Positions 8,272-18,980 of a stretch of 41,924 nt of DNA are shown in pieces (positions within the stretch are counted from its first letter, which is position 1; every line of letters starts with the position of its first letter). The notes beneath the pieces were generated by a model. The model saw only the letters and a program-made list of their open reading frames with translations, had not been told where the DNA came from and did not search any database. Origin of the DNA: Gammaproteobacteria bacterium (lineage in GTDB: Bacteria > Pseudomonadota > Gammaproteobacteria > Acidiferrobacterales > SPGG2); NCBI GenBank assembly GCA_029861845.1, contig JAOTYM010000025.1:1-41924 (forward strand), given 5' to 3'. Position numbers and translations under genes: made by a program.

Positions 8272-9420
8272 ATGTATCCCAGCGTTGTCAAAAGCATCGA
8301 TGCCGTAACCGCAGTCGATTGGGACGTCCTGGCAGGAAATAAAAACCCGTTCCTACGCCACGCCTTCCTATCCGCACTGGAAACAACCGGTTGCGTTACG
8401 CCCGAGAACGGGTGGTTTCCACAGCACTTGCTGTTGCACAGCGAGGGAGTGGGGCGTGGTCGCTTGCTCGGGGCGGTGCCGATGTACCTCAAGAGCCATT
8501 CTTATGGCGAGTATGTGTTCGATTGGGCATGGGCGAATGCCTATGAACGCGCTGGCCTGCGCTACTACCCAAAACTAGTGGTAAGCATACCCTTCACGCC
8601 GGTTACCGGGCCACGATTGCTGATAGCCCCCGACATTGAACAAGGAACAGTTAGGCGGCATTTGATTAAAGCGGTGCTTGACCGCGCCAAAGCAGCGCCG
8701 GTTTCCTCCCTCCACTGGCTGTTCTTAGCATCGGAAGATATGGCGCCGCTGGTGGAGGCCGGACACATGCACCGCACCGGGTGCCAATTTCACTGGCACA
8801 ACCAAGGGTATGATAGTTTCGATCAGTTTCTTGCTGAATTTGCATCCGCAAAACGAAAGAAAATCAAGCAAGAACGGCGCTATGTGCGCGAAGCAGGCGT
8901 CAGCATTGAGCTACTGTGTGGCGAGGATATCAAGACTCATCACTGGGACACGTTCTATCGATTTTATCTGTCTACCCTTCACAACCATGGGGCCATTCCC
9001 TACCTCAACCGGAGCTTCTTTCACAAGCTTGGCGCGCTGATGGCCCAAGACGTGCTACTGGTATTCGCACGTCAGAACGATGAATACATCGCCGGCGCCC
9101 TTAACTTGCTTGGCGCTGATGCACTTTACGGGCGTTACTGGGGTCACCACAAATATGTAAATGGATTGCACTTCGAAGTCTGTTACTATGCGGCAATGGG
9201 ATACTGCATTGAACAGCGTCTCAAGCGTTTTGAGGCAGGCGCCCAGGGCGAGCATAAGATTGCGCGCGGCTTTCTTCCAAAGACTACCTACTCTGCTCAC
9301 TGGTTAAGCCATCCCGAATTCGGACGGGCGGTTGCAGATTTCTTGGAGCGCGAACAACACAGCATAAAATTCTACATGGACGAATTGCAGGAACATTCGC
9401 CTTTCAAGCAAAGTGTGTAA
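8272..9420 (+). CDS. GNAT-fold protein of the DUF482 / peptidogalycan biosynthesis family (COG3146)
   Basis: Predicted acyltransferase of about 382 residues. Members share the GNAT/FemAB fold and are listed as putative peptidoglycan-biosynthesis proteins, but no reaction is proven. Seen here are GWFPQHLLL, LGAVPMYLKSHSYGEYVFDW, RKKIKQERRYVREAGVSIE and the long conserved C-terminal stretch around GRYWGHHKYVNGLHFEVCYY and IARGFLPKTTYSAHWL. The frame is open from GTG 8230, but the conserved start IDAVTAVDWDVLAG fits ATG 8272 better. It reads in the same direction as aat, 21 bases downstream, so the two may be co-transcribed. Confidence 0.85.
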   Translation: MYPSVVKSIDAVTAVDWDVLAGNKNPFLRHAFLSALETTGCVTPENGWFPQHLLLHSEGVGRGRLLGAVPMYLKSHSYGEYVFDWAWANAYERAGLRYYPKLVVSIPFTPVTGPRLLIAPDIEQGTVRRHLIKAVLDRAKAAPVSSLHWLFLASEDMAPLVEAGHMHRTGCQFHWHNQGYDSFDQFLAEFASAKRKKIKQERRYVREAGVSIELLCGEDIKTHHWDTFYRFYLSTLHNHGAIPYLNRSFFHKLGALMAQDVLLVFARQNDEYIAGALNLLGADALYGRYWGHHKYVNGLHFEVCYYAAMGYCIEQRLKRFEAGAQGEHKIARGFLPKTTYSAHWLSHPEFGRAVADFLEREQHSIKFYMDELQEHSPFKQSV

Positions 9421-9441
9421 CTCTTAAGAAGCCATAATTGC

Positions 9442-10152
9442 ATGTTCATACTTCCGGCTGATTCAAAAGATTTTCGTTTTCCGCCAGTTGAATTGGCATC
9501 GCCGGAGGGCTTGCTGGCTATAGGTGGCGACCTACGCAGCGAACGCCTGCTCGAAGCCTATCGCCACGGGATCTTTCCCTGGTACAACAAGGGTCAACCT
9601 ATACTATGGTGGTCCCCGGATCCGCGCGCGGTACTTCTACCTCCCAAGCTCAAGATTTCACGAAGCTTGCGAAAGATATTACGCCGAGGCGAATACATTG
9701 TGAGGCTGGATACGCAGTTCTTGTCCGTTATGCATGCCTGTGCCCAGCCGCGAGCACAGAACCTCGAGGGCGGAACGTGGATCACACCGGAGATGATCGA
9801 GGCCTACTTCCATTTGCATGAACAAGGCTATGCGCATTCCGTCGAGACGTGGTTCGACGGCACATTGGTCGGTGGACTCTACGGCGTGGCGTTGGGAGGA
9901 GTATTCTTCGGCGAATCGATGTTCAGTCATAGATCTAATGCATCTAAAGTAGCGTTCGTCCATTTAGTGAGGCAACTCGAGGAATGGGGATATACACACA
10001 TTGATTGTCAGTTGCCCTCAGTCCATCTTTCTAGCCTAGGGGCAGAAGAAATTCGCCGGCAGGACTTCTTGCGTATACTTGACGAAGCCCTGGCGCTCCC
10101 CGACCGACTCGGTGCGTGGCAATTTGACTCGAAGCTTGCACTCATCAAGTAA
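9442..10152 (+). CDS. aat: Leucyl/phenylalanyl-tRNA--protein transferase
   Basis: Adds Leu or Phe from charged tRNA to the N-terminus of proteins that begin with Lys or Arg, making them N-degrons for ClpS-ClpAP. Its 236 residues match E. coli Aat in length. Motifs visible are [76 protein letters not shown] and [20 protein letters not shown]. It is followed 11 bases later by bpt, and clpS-clpA lie only 1-3 kb away, so most of the pathway is together. Confidence 0.97.
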   Translation: MFILPADSKDFRFPPVELASPEGLLAIGGDLRSERLLEAYRHGIFPWYNKGQPILWWSPDPRAVLLPPKLKISRSLRKILRRGEYIVRLDTQFLSVMHACAQPRAQNLEGGTWITPEMIEAYFHLHEQGYAHSVETWFDGTLVGGLYGVALGGVFFGESMFSHRSNASKVAFVHLVRQLEEWGYTHIDCQLPSVHLSSLGAEEIRRQDFLRILDEALALPDRLGAWQFDSKLALIK

Positions 10153-10163
10153 TCGACCATCGC

Positions 10164-10886
10164 ATGACATCATCAAATCCAGGACAGGCCACTCTCTTCA
10201 CCTCGGTGCCGCACGCCTGCAGTTATCTCACTGGGCACACGGCAGCTACCTTGTTTATCGACCCTCAGCGGCATCTTGATGTGGCATGGTTCACTCACTT
10301 AACAGGCAATGGTTTTCGACGTAGTGGTGATTTTGTTTATCGTCCGCATTGTCCGCAGTGTTCCGCTTGCGTGCCGGTGCGCGTACCTGTCGAAGCTTTC
10401 ACACCTAATCGATCACAAAAACGCAACTGGCTCAGGAATCAGGATCTAACAATTCGTAATACAGAGGCCAAATTCGACCAGGAGCATTTCGAACTGTATA
10501 AGGAATATCAACATCACCGCCATCCTGGCGGCGGCATGGATGAGGGTGACCCGCAGCGCTACGTTGAATTCTTGCTTACACGCCACGCGGACACCTACTT
10601 CTACGAACTACGATTACATCAGAAACTGTTGGCGGTTGCGGTGGCGGATCGGCTCTCTGATGGACTGTCAGCTGTCTATACGTTTTATGATCTAACTGTT
10701 CCCAAGCGTGGTCTCGGAATATTTTCGATTCTGCTGGAGATCGAGAAGGCACGACGCCTTAATCTAAAGTGGCTCTATCTGGGTTATTGGATCAAACAAA
10801 GTCCAAAGATGGACTATAAGTGTAACTTCCGACCGATCCAAGCCTATCGCAACGGCCGCTGGTCGCAACTCGATGACGATCGATGA
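10164..10886 (+). CDS. bpt: Aspartate/glutamate leucyltransferase (arginyltransferase-like)
   Basis: Transfers leucine to proteins that begin with Asp or Glu, the second tagging enzyme of the bacterial N-degron pathway. It belongs to the ATE family and was long annotated as arginyl-tRNA--protein transferase (ate). The 240-residue chain shows the N-terminal cysteine pair region HACSYLTGHTA, the block GFRRSGDFVYRPHCPQCSAC with VPVRVPVE, and the C-terminal LNLKWLYLGYWIKQSPKMDY and YKCNFRPIQ motifs. It is sandwiched between aat and infA in the same direction. Which amino acid is donated cannot be read from sequence by eye; Bpt is the usual form in gammaproteobacteria. Confidence 0.94.
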   Translation: MTSSNPGQATLFTSVPHACSYLTGHTAATLFIDPQRHLDVAWFTHLTGNGFRRSGDFVYRPHCPQCSACVPVRVPVEAFTPNRSQKRNWLRNQDLTIRNTEAKFDQEHFELYKEYQHHRHPGGGMDEGDPQRYVEFLLTRHADTYFYELRLHQKLLAVAVADRLSDGLSAVYTFYDLTVPKRGLGIFSILLEIEKARRLNLKWLYLGYWIKQSPKMDYKCNFRPIQAYRNGRWSQLDDDR

Positions 10887-11007
10887 CCAATGAACCTCGT
10901 GCATCGTCGGCGGTCTTGTTCTATGACTTTACGAACCGCGGCGTATGCGGCATCATACGCCGCCAAATTTGTATACAAGGTTTAAAGAGCGTAGTTCGAG
11001 GCATTTA

Positions 11008-11226
11008 GTGGCGAAAGAAGAACACATCGAAATGGAGGGTACGATTATAGAGACCCTTCCCAATACTTTGTTCCGGGTAAAGCTGGACAACGATCACGTG
11101 GTGACCGCGCACATTTCAGGAAAGATGCGTAAACACTATATTCGCATCCTCACCGGTGATCGGGTTACGGTGCAACTAACACCGTATGATCTCAGCAAAG
11201 GTCGAATCGTCTATCGTGCCCGCTAG
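11008..11226 (+). CDS. infA: Translation initiation factor IF-1
   Basis: Small OB-fold (S1-type) protein that occupies the A site of the 30S subunit during initiation. From GTG 11008 it is exactly 72 residues, the standard length: [15 protein letters not shown], then [20 protein letters not shown], and [20 protein letters not shown] (about 10998-11001) gives a suitable Shine-Dalgarno. An upstream in-frame extension to 10945 has no family match and is rejected. It lies downstream of bpt and convergent with clpA, an arrangement common in gammaproteobacteria. Confidence 0.97.
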   Translation: MAKEEHIEMEGTIIETLPNTLFRVKLDNDHVVTAHISGKMRKHYIRILTGDRVTVQLTPYDLSKGRIVYRAR

Positions 11227-11237
11227 GTAAACCGGGT

Positions 11238-11278
11238 AGGCGCCGAAGTGTGAATAGGAGATCTATTCAGGCGCCGAA
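11238..11278. repeat. Hairpin flanked by AGGCGCCGAA direct repeats at the infA/clpA junction
   Basis: Between the convergent infA and clpA stops, TGAATAG (11251-11257) pairs with CTATTCA (11263-11269) over a 5-base loop. The 10-mer AGGCGCCGAA occurs on both sides (11238-11247 and 11269-11278), the second copy inside the clpA end. The hairpin may serve as a weak bidirectional terminator, although no T-run follows. Confidence 0.3.
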
Positions 11279-13512
11279 ATCTTGAAGGTCAGTTCGCCCT
11301 TCTTGGCCGAAACCTTTACCTGCCCACCATGGGCAAGCTTGCCAAAAAGTAACTCATCGGCGAGTGGTTTTTTCACTTTTTCCTGTATCAGTCGCGCCAT
11401 CGGGCGGGCACCCATAGCCGGGTCATGCCCGTGTTTGGCTAGCCACTTACGGGCGGCGCTGTCTAACTCGATAGTTACATTCTTATCCGCTAGTTGTGCT
11501 TCCAGCTCGAGGATGAACTTATCGACGACGTGACCGATTGTATCGTCATCCAAGGCTTTGAATTGAATGATGGCATCGAGTCGATTACGAAATTCTGGAT
11601 TGAACATGCGCTTGATGTCTTGCAGTTCATCACCGCTGTGATCCTGGTGGGTAAAGCCCATGCTTGCACGTCCAAGCTTGTCCGCGCCGGCATTGGTCGT
11701 CATCACCAAGCTTACATTGCGAAAATCAGACTTTCTCCCGTTATTGTCCGTGAGCGTTCCGTGATCCATCACCTGTAGCAACAAATTGAACACATCGGGG
11801 TGTGCCTTTTCTATTTCATCTAGCAGCAAGACAGCATGAGGATGCTTATTGACAGCATCAGTCAGTAGACCCCCTTGATCAAAACCCACATAACCCGGCG
11901 GTGCGCCAATCAGGCGTGAAACGGTATGCCGCTCCATGTATTCAGACATGTCGAAGCGGATCAACTCGACGCCCATGACTGCCGCGAGTTGTCGAGTCAC
12001 TTCCGTCTTGCCGACACCGGTCGGTCCCGAGAACAAATAACAACCAACTGGTTTCTCAGGGTGGGCTAGACCTGATCGCGCGAGCTTGATCGAGGTCGCA
12101 AGTACCTCGATAGCTTCGTCCTGGCCGAACACGACCATTTTCAGATCACGCTCGAGCGTACGCAGCGCATCCCGATCGGTGCGGGAAACGCTCTTCGGCG
12201 GAATCCGCGCCATCTTGGCTACAATGGTTTCGATATCGTGAACACCGATGGTCTTCTTGCGCTTCTTTGGCGGCAACAAATGCAAGCTGGCACCGGCCTC
12301 GTCGATCACATCTATCGCCTTGTCTGGCAGATGACGGTCGTTGATGTAGCGGTGCGACAACTCAACCGCGCTACGTAGCGACTGATTGGTATATTTGACC
12401 TGGTGGTGATCTTCGTATCGGCTCTTTAGGCCGCGCAGGATCTGCACTGCATCATCCATCGATGGTTCAGTTACATCGATCTTCTGGAAACGGCGAGACA
12501 ATGCACGATCCTTCTCGAAGATGTTGCGATATTCCTGATAGGTGGTCGAACCGATGCACTTGAGATCGCCCGACTGCAGCACTGGCTTGAGAAGATTGGA
12601 TGCATCCATGGCACCGCCGGAGGCTGCACCAGCCCCAATGACGGTGTGGATCTCGTCGATAAAGAGGATTGCGTCCTGTTGCTTCTTCAACTGCTGCAGA
12701 ACCGCCTTCAAGCGTTTCTCGAAATCACCGCGATACTTAGTACCGGCTAGAAGCGCACCCATGTCGAGCGCGAAAATCGTGCTGCTCGCGAGAACTTCAG
12801 GCACTTCAGTTTCGACTATCTTCTTGGCCAAGCCTTCGGCAATGGCGGTCTTACCGACACCCGCCTCACCTACGTATAAGGGGTTGTTCTTTCGCCGTCG
12901 ACATAAAACCTGAATCGTGCGCTCTACTTCTCCGTCGCGGCCAATCAAAGGATCGATCTTGCCCTGCTGTGCCTGTTCATTGAGGTTCACTGCGAATACA
13001 TCGAGCGGGCTGCGTTCAGGAGCCGGTGTCCCGTCATCAGGCTCTTCACTCGAGGGCAGTTCGTTCTGACCCTCCTGCGGCACCTTGGAGATGCCGTGAG
13101 AGATGTAGTTCACGACATCGAAACGTGTGATGTTTTGTTTATAAAGAAAATATACTGCGTGTGACTCCTTTTCCGCCAAGATCGCGACGAGTACGTTGGC
13201 GCCGGTTACTTCTTTCCTACCGGCGCCCTGCACGTGCAACACTGCGCGCTGAATCACTCGTTGAAACCCCAAAGTTGGGTGCGTATCTATCTCGCTACCG
13301 GGCGGCAGCGTCGGCACATTCTCTTCAAGAAATTCATTGAGGTTACGACGTAGTTCATCGACATCACCACCACAAGCACGCAGCACCCGCGCCGCAGTTG
13401 GGTTATCCAACAACGCAGTGAGCAAGTGCTCTACCGTAATGTATTCGTGCCGTTTCTCGCGCGCGCTTTGGAAGGCGGTATTCAGCGAGACCTCTAGCTC
13501 CGGCGATAACAT
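11263..13512 (-). CDS. clpA: ATP-dependent Clp protease ATP-binding subunit ClpA
   Basis: AAA+ unfoldase that feeds substrates to ClpP. Its 749 residues match E. coli ClpA (758). The N-domain starts [20 protein letters not shown] and includes [12 protein letters not shown]. The first AAA+ module has Walker [14 protein letters not shown] and Walker [11 protein letters not shown]; the second has Walker [15 protein letters not shown] and Walker [15 protein letters not shown]. The ClpP-docking loop reads MGF (in ASMGFTHQD) where ClpA has IGL. GGAGG lies just upstream of the ATG at 13512. clpS precedes it by 33 bases on the same strand, so the adaptor and unfoldase are co-transcribed. Confidence 0.97.
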   Translation of the reverse strand: MLSPELEVSLNTAFQSAREKRHEYITVEHLLTALLDNPTAARVLRACGGDVDELRRNLNEFLEENVPTLPPGSEIDTHPTLGFQRVIQRAVLHVQGAGRKEVTGANVLVAILAEKESHAVYFLYKQNITRFDVVNYISHGISKVPQEGQNELPSSEEPDDGTPAPERSPLDVFAVNLNEQAQQGKIDPLIGRDGEVERTIQVLCRRRKNNPLYVGEAGVGKTAIAEGLAKKIVETEVPEVLASSTIFALDMGALLAGTKYRGDFEKRLKAVLQQLKKQQDAILFIDEIHTVIGAGAASGGAMDASNLLKPVLQSGDLKCIGSTTYQEYRNIFEKDRALSRRFQKIDVTEPSMDDAVQILRGLKSRYEDHHQVKYTNQSLRSAVELSHRYINDRHLPDKAIDVIDEAGASLHLLPPKKRKKTIGVHDIETIVAKMARIPPKSVSRTDRDALRTLERDLKMVVFGQDEAIEVLATSIKLARSGLAHPEKPVGCYLFSGPTGVGKTEVTRQLAAVMGVELIRFDMSEYMERHTVSRLIGAPPGYVGFDQGGLLTDAVNKHPHAVLLLDEIEKAHPDVFNLLLQVMDHGTLTDNNGRKSDFRNVSLVMTTNAGADKLGRASMGFTHQDHSGDELQDIKRMFNPEFRNRLDAIIQFKALDDDTIGHVVDKFILELEAQLADKNVTIELDSAARKWLAKHGHDPAMGARPMARLIQEKVKKPLADELLFGKLAHGGQVKVSAKKGELTFKISAPE

Positions 13513-13545
13513 CGAAAACCTCCGCGGACTAAAACTACTCTAACC

Positions 13546-13863
13546 TCAATCAGGCTCCATTGTGCACTGTAATGGATGCTTGTTGTCACGCGCGCATTCC
13601 ATCACCTGTTTCACCTTCGTTTCTGCGATATCACGGGTGTACACGCCGCATATCCCCACCCCCTTGTGGTGCACGTGTAACATAATTCGCGTCGCTTCTA
13701 CGCGGTCCTTGCGGAAAAACTTCTCCAGTATGATGACGACGAACTCCATCGGAGTATAGTCGTCATTGAGCAGGATAACTTTATACAGGTCCGGCTTTTT
13801 TAACTTTGGTTTAGCTTCCCGGACCACGAGCCCGTCGCTGGACTCAGGGTATTTCACGCTCAT
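13546..13863 (-). CDS. clpS: ATP-dependent Clp protease adaptor protein ClpS
   Basis: N-recognin of 105 residues that binds N-terminal Leu, Phe, Tyr or Trp and hands substrates to ClpA. The ligand-pocket motif is visible as [17 protein letters not shown], followed by [17 protein letters not shown] and a C-terminal helix [14 protein letters not shown]. The flexible N-terminus (about 25 residues, rich in K and E) is the part that enters the ClpA pore in the family. It lies directly upstream of clpA and divergent from the CspD-like gene across about 310 bases. Confidence 0.97.
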   Translation of the reverse strand: MSVKYPESSDGLVVREAKPKLKKPDLYKVILLNDDYTPMEFVVIILEKFFRKDRVEATRIMLHVHHKGVGICGVYTRDIAETKVKQVMECARDNKHPLQCTMEPD

Positions 13864-14174
13864 AGCCGTAACAATAGTCGATTTCGCTTACCTTTCGAGG
13901 CACTCATTTTGCGGTCCATGGCCAAAATTTCAACCCCGATTTTATGGCATGAATTTTGACCTATCCACCCGGCCCCCTGCCGCAAAAGAATGCCCCCGGA
14001 TACCGCCGATTAGCCGTATTACTTGACTTGCAGCGAAAAAAAGAAGGATGATGAGTGTTCCGCGATCGTTGGATTTTGGCACCTTACGGCATTACGACGC
14101 GGGCTTTTACGTAATCGTTATAACGCGCGAGGGCCTAGAATGTTCCGCGCTGCAGTACTAGGGGGATCATGGGT
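13864..14174. other. Divergent intergenic region, clpS / cspD-like gene
   Basis: This gap of just over 300 bases must hold the promoters of clpSA (leftward) and of the cold-shock gene (rightward). A TAGAAT at 14136-14141 is a possible -10 for the latter, but no convincing -35 was found. Nothing here reads as a conserved protein. Confidence 0.4.
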
Positions 14175-14384
14175 ATGGCAACAGGAACCGTAAAATGGTT
14201 TAACGCCAGCAAAGGGTATGGGTTTATTATACCCAGCGATGGCGGCTCGGAAGTTTTCGCACATTTCTCTGCCATTCAGATGGAGGGTTATAAGTCGCTC
14301 AAACAAGGGCAGCAGGTAGAGTACGAGGTACAGGATGGCCCCAAGGGCCCACAAGCCTCGAAAATTCGGACGGTCATCGAATAG
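14175..14384 (+). CDS. Cold-shock domain protein, CspD/CspA family
   Basis: Single-stranded nucleic-acid binding OB-fold protein of 69 residues. It begins [18 protein letters not shown] and carries [16 protein letters not shown], corresponding to RNP1 and a slightly degenerate RNP2. Position next to clpS-clpA suggests the CspD branch, which in E. coli inhibits replication in stationary phase, but the branch cannot be fixed by eye. AGGGGG ends at 14165, giving a 9-base spacing to ATG 14175 and only 3 to the upstream in-frame ATG 14169, so 14175 is preferred. A strong terminator follows. Confidence 0.92.
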   Translation: MATGTVKWFNASKGYGFIIPSDGGSEVFAHFSAIQMEGYKSLKQGQQVEYEVQDGPKGPQASKIRTVIE

Positions 14385-14410
14385 ACCAACGCCGATCAGT
14401 TCGTTTCTTA

Positions 14411-14435
14411 AAAACCCGGCGCCGCCGGGTTTTTT
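14411..14435 (+). terminator. Rho-independent terminator of the cspD-like gene
   Basis: AAAACCCGGC (14411-14420) pairs perfectly with GCCGGGTTTT (14424-14433) over the 3-base loop GCC, and T residues continue to 14435. It begins 26 bases after the cold-shock stop codon. The next gene starts almost at once, so either mnmA has its own promoter inside this short gap or it depends on read-through. Confidence 0.85.
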
Positions 14436-14447
14436 CTTCATGCAACC

Positions 14448-15602
14448 TTGGCCCGGCGCCGCCTGCAAATTATCAGGGGATTACCCATTAATACCGACCG
14501 TAGACATATCGTAGTCGGCCTTTCCGGTGGGGTAGACTCAGCCGTGGCAGCTTGGCTCTTGCGAGAGCAGGGCCACCAAGTCACTGGACTGTTCATGAAA
14601 AACTGGGAAGAGGACGATGGTCTGGATTATTGCGCCGCGGCCGAAGATCACGCCATCGCCCGAACCGTCTGCGAGCAACTAGACCTCCCCTTAAAGACGG
14701 TTAATTTCGCTACTGAGTACTGGGATCAGGTATTTACGCGCTTCTTGTCCGATAGCGCCGCCGGCCGCACGCCTAACCCAGACGTACTCTGTAACCGTGA
14801 GATCAAATTCAAGGCGTTTCTGGAACACGCGCTAACGCTCGGGGCTGACTGCATCGCCACGGGCCACTATGCCCGAGTCTCACATACAGATGGCCACTAC
14901 CAGCTACTGAAAGGTCAGGACAAACACAAGGACCAAAGTTACTTTTTGTATAGCTTGGGTCAGGGAGCGCTCGCCAAGAGCGTGTTTCCGCTGGGTGAAA
15001 TGACCAAGCCAAGGGTGCGTGCGTTGGCGCAGAAAACTGGACTGACGAACTACGACCGAAAGGACAGCACCGGTATCTGCTTCATCGGCGAACGGCCGTT
15101 CAAGGCCTTCCTTGGCCACTATCTCCCACCTCGCCCTGGTGATATCCGAACCCTCGGTGGAGAATCCAGGGGGCAACATGATGGCCTGATGTATTACACC
15201 ATTGGCCAACGCCATGGCCTCTCGATCGGCGGGCCGGGTGAACCCTGGTACGTGGTACAAAAGGATCTCGCACGAAACATACTCTATGTCGTCCAAGGCC
15301 ATGATCACCCAGCGCTATTCGATACCTGCCTACAGGCATCCGACGTCAATTGGATCTCCGGCCATAGGCCTGAGTTACCGTTACGATGTCACGCCAAGAT
15401 CCGTTATCGACAAGCTGAGCAAATGTGTGTAATCGAAAAGCTCGACGACGATTCGATCACTGTTCGCTTTGCCGAGCCGCAACGAGCAATCACACCGGGC
15501 CAATCCGTGGTCTTTTACGACAACGAGATATGTCTCGGCGGTGGTGTCATTGCCGCCATACGCAAGCACGATCATCGGCTACAGGCAGCGCACGCCCAGT
15601 GA
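14448..15602 (+). CDS. mnmA: tRNA-specific 2-thiouridylase
   Basis: Thiolates U34 of Lys, Glu and Gln tRNAs. The PP-loop [55 protein letters not shown] with its catalytic Cys, the [12 protein letters not shown] block and the second catalytic Cys in [12 protein letters not shown] are all present. The start is uncertain. The only standard start codon in frame is TTG 14448, which gives 384 residues and 13 extra at the N-terminus. The family start fits an ATT at 14487 that is preceded by AGGGGA (14475-14480) at good spacing. purB follows after 97 bases, as in other gammaproteobacteria. Confidence 0.95.
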   Translation: MARRRLQIIRGLPINTDRRHIVVGLSGGVDSAVAAWLLREQGHQVTGLFMKNWEEDDGLDYCAAAEDHAIARTVCEQLDLPLKTVNFATEYWDQVFTRFLSDSAAGRTPNPDVLCNREIKFKAFLEHALTLGADCIATGHYARVSHTDGHYQLLKGQDKHKDQSYFLYSLGQGALAKSVFPLGEMTKPRVRALAQKTGLTNYDRKDSTGICFIGERPFKAFLGHYLPPRPGDIRTLGGESRGQHDGLMYYTIGQRHGLSIGGPGEPWYVVQKDLARNILYVVQGHDHPALFDTCLQASDVNWISGHRPELPLRCHAKIRYRQAEQMCVIEKLDDDSITVRFAEPQRAITPGQSVVFYDNEICLGGGVIAAIRKHDHRLQAAHAQ

Positions 15603-15690
15603 TGGCTATCGGGCAAGATCTGGATAGCTCTCGCCACTGTAAGTCAGGGACATGCAACTAAAGCTACACAATCGGGTAATATTTTACTAG

Positions 15691-17283
<1,593 letters not shown>

Positions 17284-17329
17284 GTAGACAAGAACACCTG
17301 CGAGCGGGCACCAACTATTGGTGGCCAAT

Positions 17330-17890
17330 CTACCCCCGTTTGCGCCGCGCGACACTGGTTTTCTTCTTTCTCGTTCGTGCCTTCGTAGGACTCTTGGTTA
17401 CCCGACGCTTGCTCGCCGCGGTCCGTCGTGTCGGCTTGGCAGAACGGGTCTTGCGCGCGGTTCGTCGGCCTCGATCGGCCGCCACTTGGGGTCCGGTCTC
17501 GGGCGCCTTCGGTGTTTGCGTCATCGAAAAGAACAGGATGGCCGCTACCGTAGCGCTGATAAGCATGCCAAAAAATGTCGTGGGATTCTGCGGCATACCA
17601 CCACTAAGAAACAATTGATATAGCGACGCCAGTGCTAGAAATGCAAGCGCCGCAACTGACGCATAGACAAGCTCCTTCATGGGGTTCAAAAGCGCTATGA
17701 CAAACAGCACTACGAACGCAAATAGCGAAGCAGCGAACATCGAGCTGGTCATTGCATCGTATGGGCCATTGCTCAGTAACGGGTGGGCTTGCTGTTGGCC
17801 CACAAACAACAACAGCCCCCATAGCAGATATAGCGCTGCTACGATCAATAGGTTCAATTGGATGTGCACCTTCATCTCCCTGGTCTCCAT
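17330..17890 (-). CDS. Four-helix membrane protein with a long Lys/Arg-rich tail
   Basis: I do not recognise a named family. Four hydrophobic segments can be seen (LLIVAALYLLWGLLLFVG, then MFAASLFAFVVLFVIALL, then YASVAALAFLALASLYQLFL, then FFGMLISATVAAILFFSM). They are followed by about 55 residues dominated by R, K, T and A, resembling the histone-H1-like tails of AlgP or some nucleoid proteins. Such a tail on the cytoplasmic side could bind nucleic acid or acidic phospholipid; this is inference. ATG 17890 is chosen because AAGG lies about 10 bases upstream; an inner ATG at 17875 and an upstream in-frame start at 17944 also exist. It is convergent with purB and divergent from the next gene. 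Confidence 0.65.
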   Translation of the reverse strand: METREMKVHIQLNLLIVAALYLLWGLLLFVGQQQAHPLLSNGPYDAMTSSMFAASLFAFVVLFVIALLNPMKELVYASVAALAFLALASLYQLFLSGGMPQNPTTFFGMLISATVAAILFFSMTQTPKAPETGPQVAADRGRRTARKTRSAKPTRRTAASKRRVTKSPTKARTRKKKTSVARRKRG

Positions 17891-17981
17891 ATTGAGGCAA
17901 GCCTTAGCTATACTTAATTGGTACAGATAAGTATACATACGCAATGCTTGAGCTCATAGATTTCAAACTACGGAGATGCGC

Positions 17982-18488
17982 ATGGGCGCTAGCGAAGATA
18001 ACCGTCAGCTAACGACGGTTGGACAACTAAACAGTCGGGATGAGGTGCGAGACTTCCTGGTAACGCTCCTGCAACAAGCACGACGCAAGATCTCAGTATT
18101 CGCACCAACCCTCGAAGGTGATCTCTTCAACACATCTCCGGTCATCAGCGTGCTCGCAAGTTTCACCACTTCCCATCGCGGTAACCTCGTACGCTTCCTT
18201 GTTGAGGACGCTGATCTGTCGTTTCACCAAAATGCACGGGTTGTTGGATTGTGCCGCCGATTTAGCGATTTCATCAAAATGCACCAAGTAGACGAGAACA
18301 ACAGCGGTCTTCAGGAACAGTTTGTGATCGTGGATGATTGTGGATATCTTCATCAACCACACCTCGACCGACCAGGGTTCCGTGCTAGTACTGACGATCG
18401 TAGCGAGACACGGCAGTTCGCGATTCGGTATGAGCGCATGTGGGAACGCAGTCAGAGTATGCCCGGCGTACATACCCTTGGGCTTTAA
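17982..18488 (+). CDS. Stand-alone DUF7931-like protein
   Basis: Protein of 168 residues that resembles the domain found at the C-terminus of some GNAT acetyltransferases (DUF7931). The plan is a first block of the type EVRDFLVTLLQQARRKISVF, a middle strand NLVRFLVEDADLSFHQN, then FVIVDDCGYLHQP and a C-terminal RYERMWERSQSMPGVHTL. The layout recalls a phospholipase-D-like half-domain but no HKD motif is present, so catalysis is doubtful. ATG 17982 has GGAG six bases upstream and is preferred to ATG 17976. The NlpC/P60 gene follows after 12 bases, suggesting an operon. No function is known to me. Confidence 0.65.
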   Translation: MGASEDNRQLTTVGQLNSRDEVRDFLVTLLQQARRKISVFAPTLEGDLFNTSPVISVLASFTTSHRGNLVRFLVEDADLSFHQNARVVGLCRRFSDFIKMHQVDENNSGLQEQFVIVDDCGYLHQPHLDRPGFRASTDDRSETRQFAIRYERMWERSQSMPGVHTLGL

Positions 18489-18500
18489 GGGCATATTGAT

Positions 18501-18980
18501 GTGACTGGCAGAAACCTGACATTAACGTTTTGCCTGCTCTCAGCGTGGACATTGACAACTGGCTGCTCGAACCAACCTACACAAACCGCCCAACCACCAG
18601 CCAAGGTCACTTCAATCGCTACCAAATATGCCCTACAGATGGTTGGTATGCCGTATCGTTATGGCGGCAATACGCCACGCGGATTCGACTGTAGCGGTCT
18701 CATTCACTACAGCTACGCACGGGCCGGGGTTACCGTCCCTCGCACTACCAGTCAGCAACGTAAGTATTCGCGACCGGTTGCACGTAAAGATATACAGATA
18801 GGCGATCTATTGTTTTTTAACCAAAGTGGCAAACGCTCGTCCCACGTCGGCCTCTACATTGGCGGTAATCGATTCGTCCATGCACCGTCGACAGGCAAGA
18901 CCGTGCACGTCGTCAGCCTGACTAGTCGCTATTGGCAGCGCCACTTGGTAGGTGTCCGGCGGTTTGACCTCGACCGTTGA
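18501..18980 (+). CDS. NlpC/P60-family lipoprotein (predicted cell-wall endopeptidase)
   Basis: Secreted cysteine peptidase of 159 residues that probably cuts the D-Glu-mDAP bond of peptidoglycan stem peptides, like E. coli MepS (Spr) and NlpC. The signal peptide ends in the lipobox TTGC (Cys about residue 22). The catalytic Cys is in PRGFDCSGLIHYSY, the His in SSHVGLYIGGNRFVHAPS, and PYRYGG precedes the nucleophile as in relatives. The start is GTG at 18501. The final residue before the anchor is Ser (CSN), which would sort to the outer membrane by the +2 rule. Confidence 0.9.
   Translation: MTGRNLTLTFCLLSAWTLTTGCSNQPTQTAQPPAKVTSIATKYALQMVGMPYRYGGNTPRGFDCSGLIHYSYARAGVTVPRTTSQQRKYSRPVARKDIQIGDLLFFNQSGKRSSHVGLYIGGNRFVHAPSTGKTVHVVSLTSRYWQRHLVGVRRFDLDR

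Noticed and set aside
10945..11007. Longer infA reading from 10945
   Set aside because: The extra 21 residues are not part of IF-1, while GTG 11008 with GAGG upstream gives exactly the conserved 72 residues.
14073..14090. TGGCACC...GGCAT before the cspD-like gene as a sigma-54 site
   Set aside because: The GG to GC distance is 11 rather than 12 bases and the -12 element lacks TT; not a usable match.
17309..17323. CACCAA-CTA-TTGGTG hairpin after purB as a terminator
   Set aside because: Six-base stem without a T-run on either strand; too weak to call.
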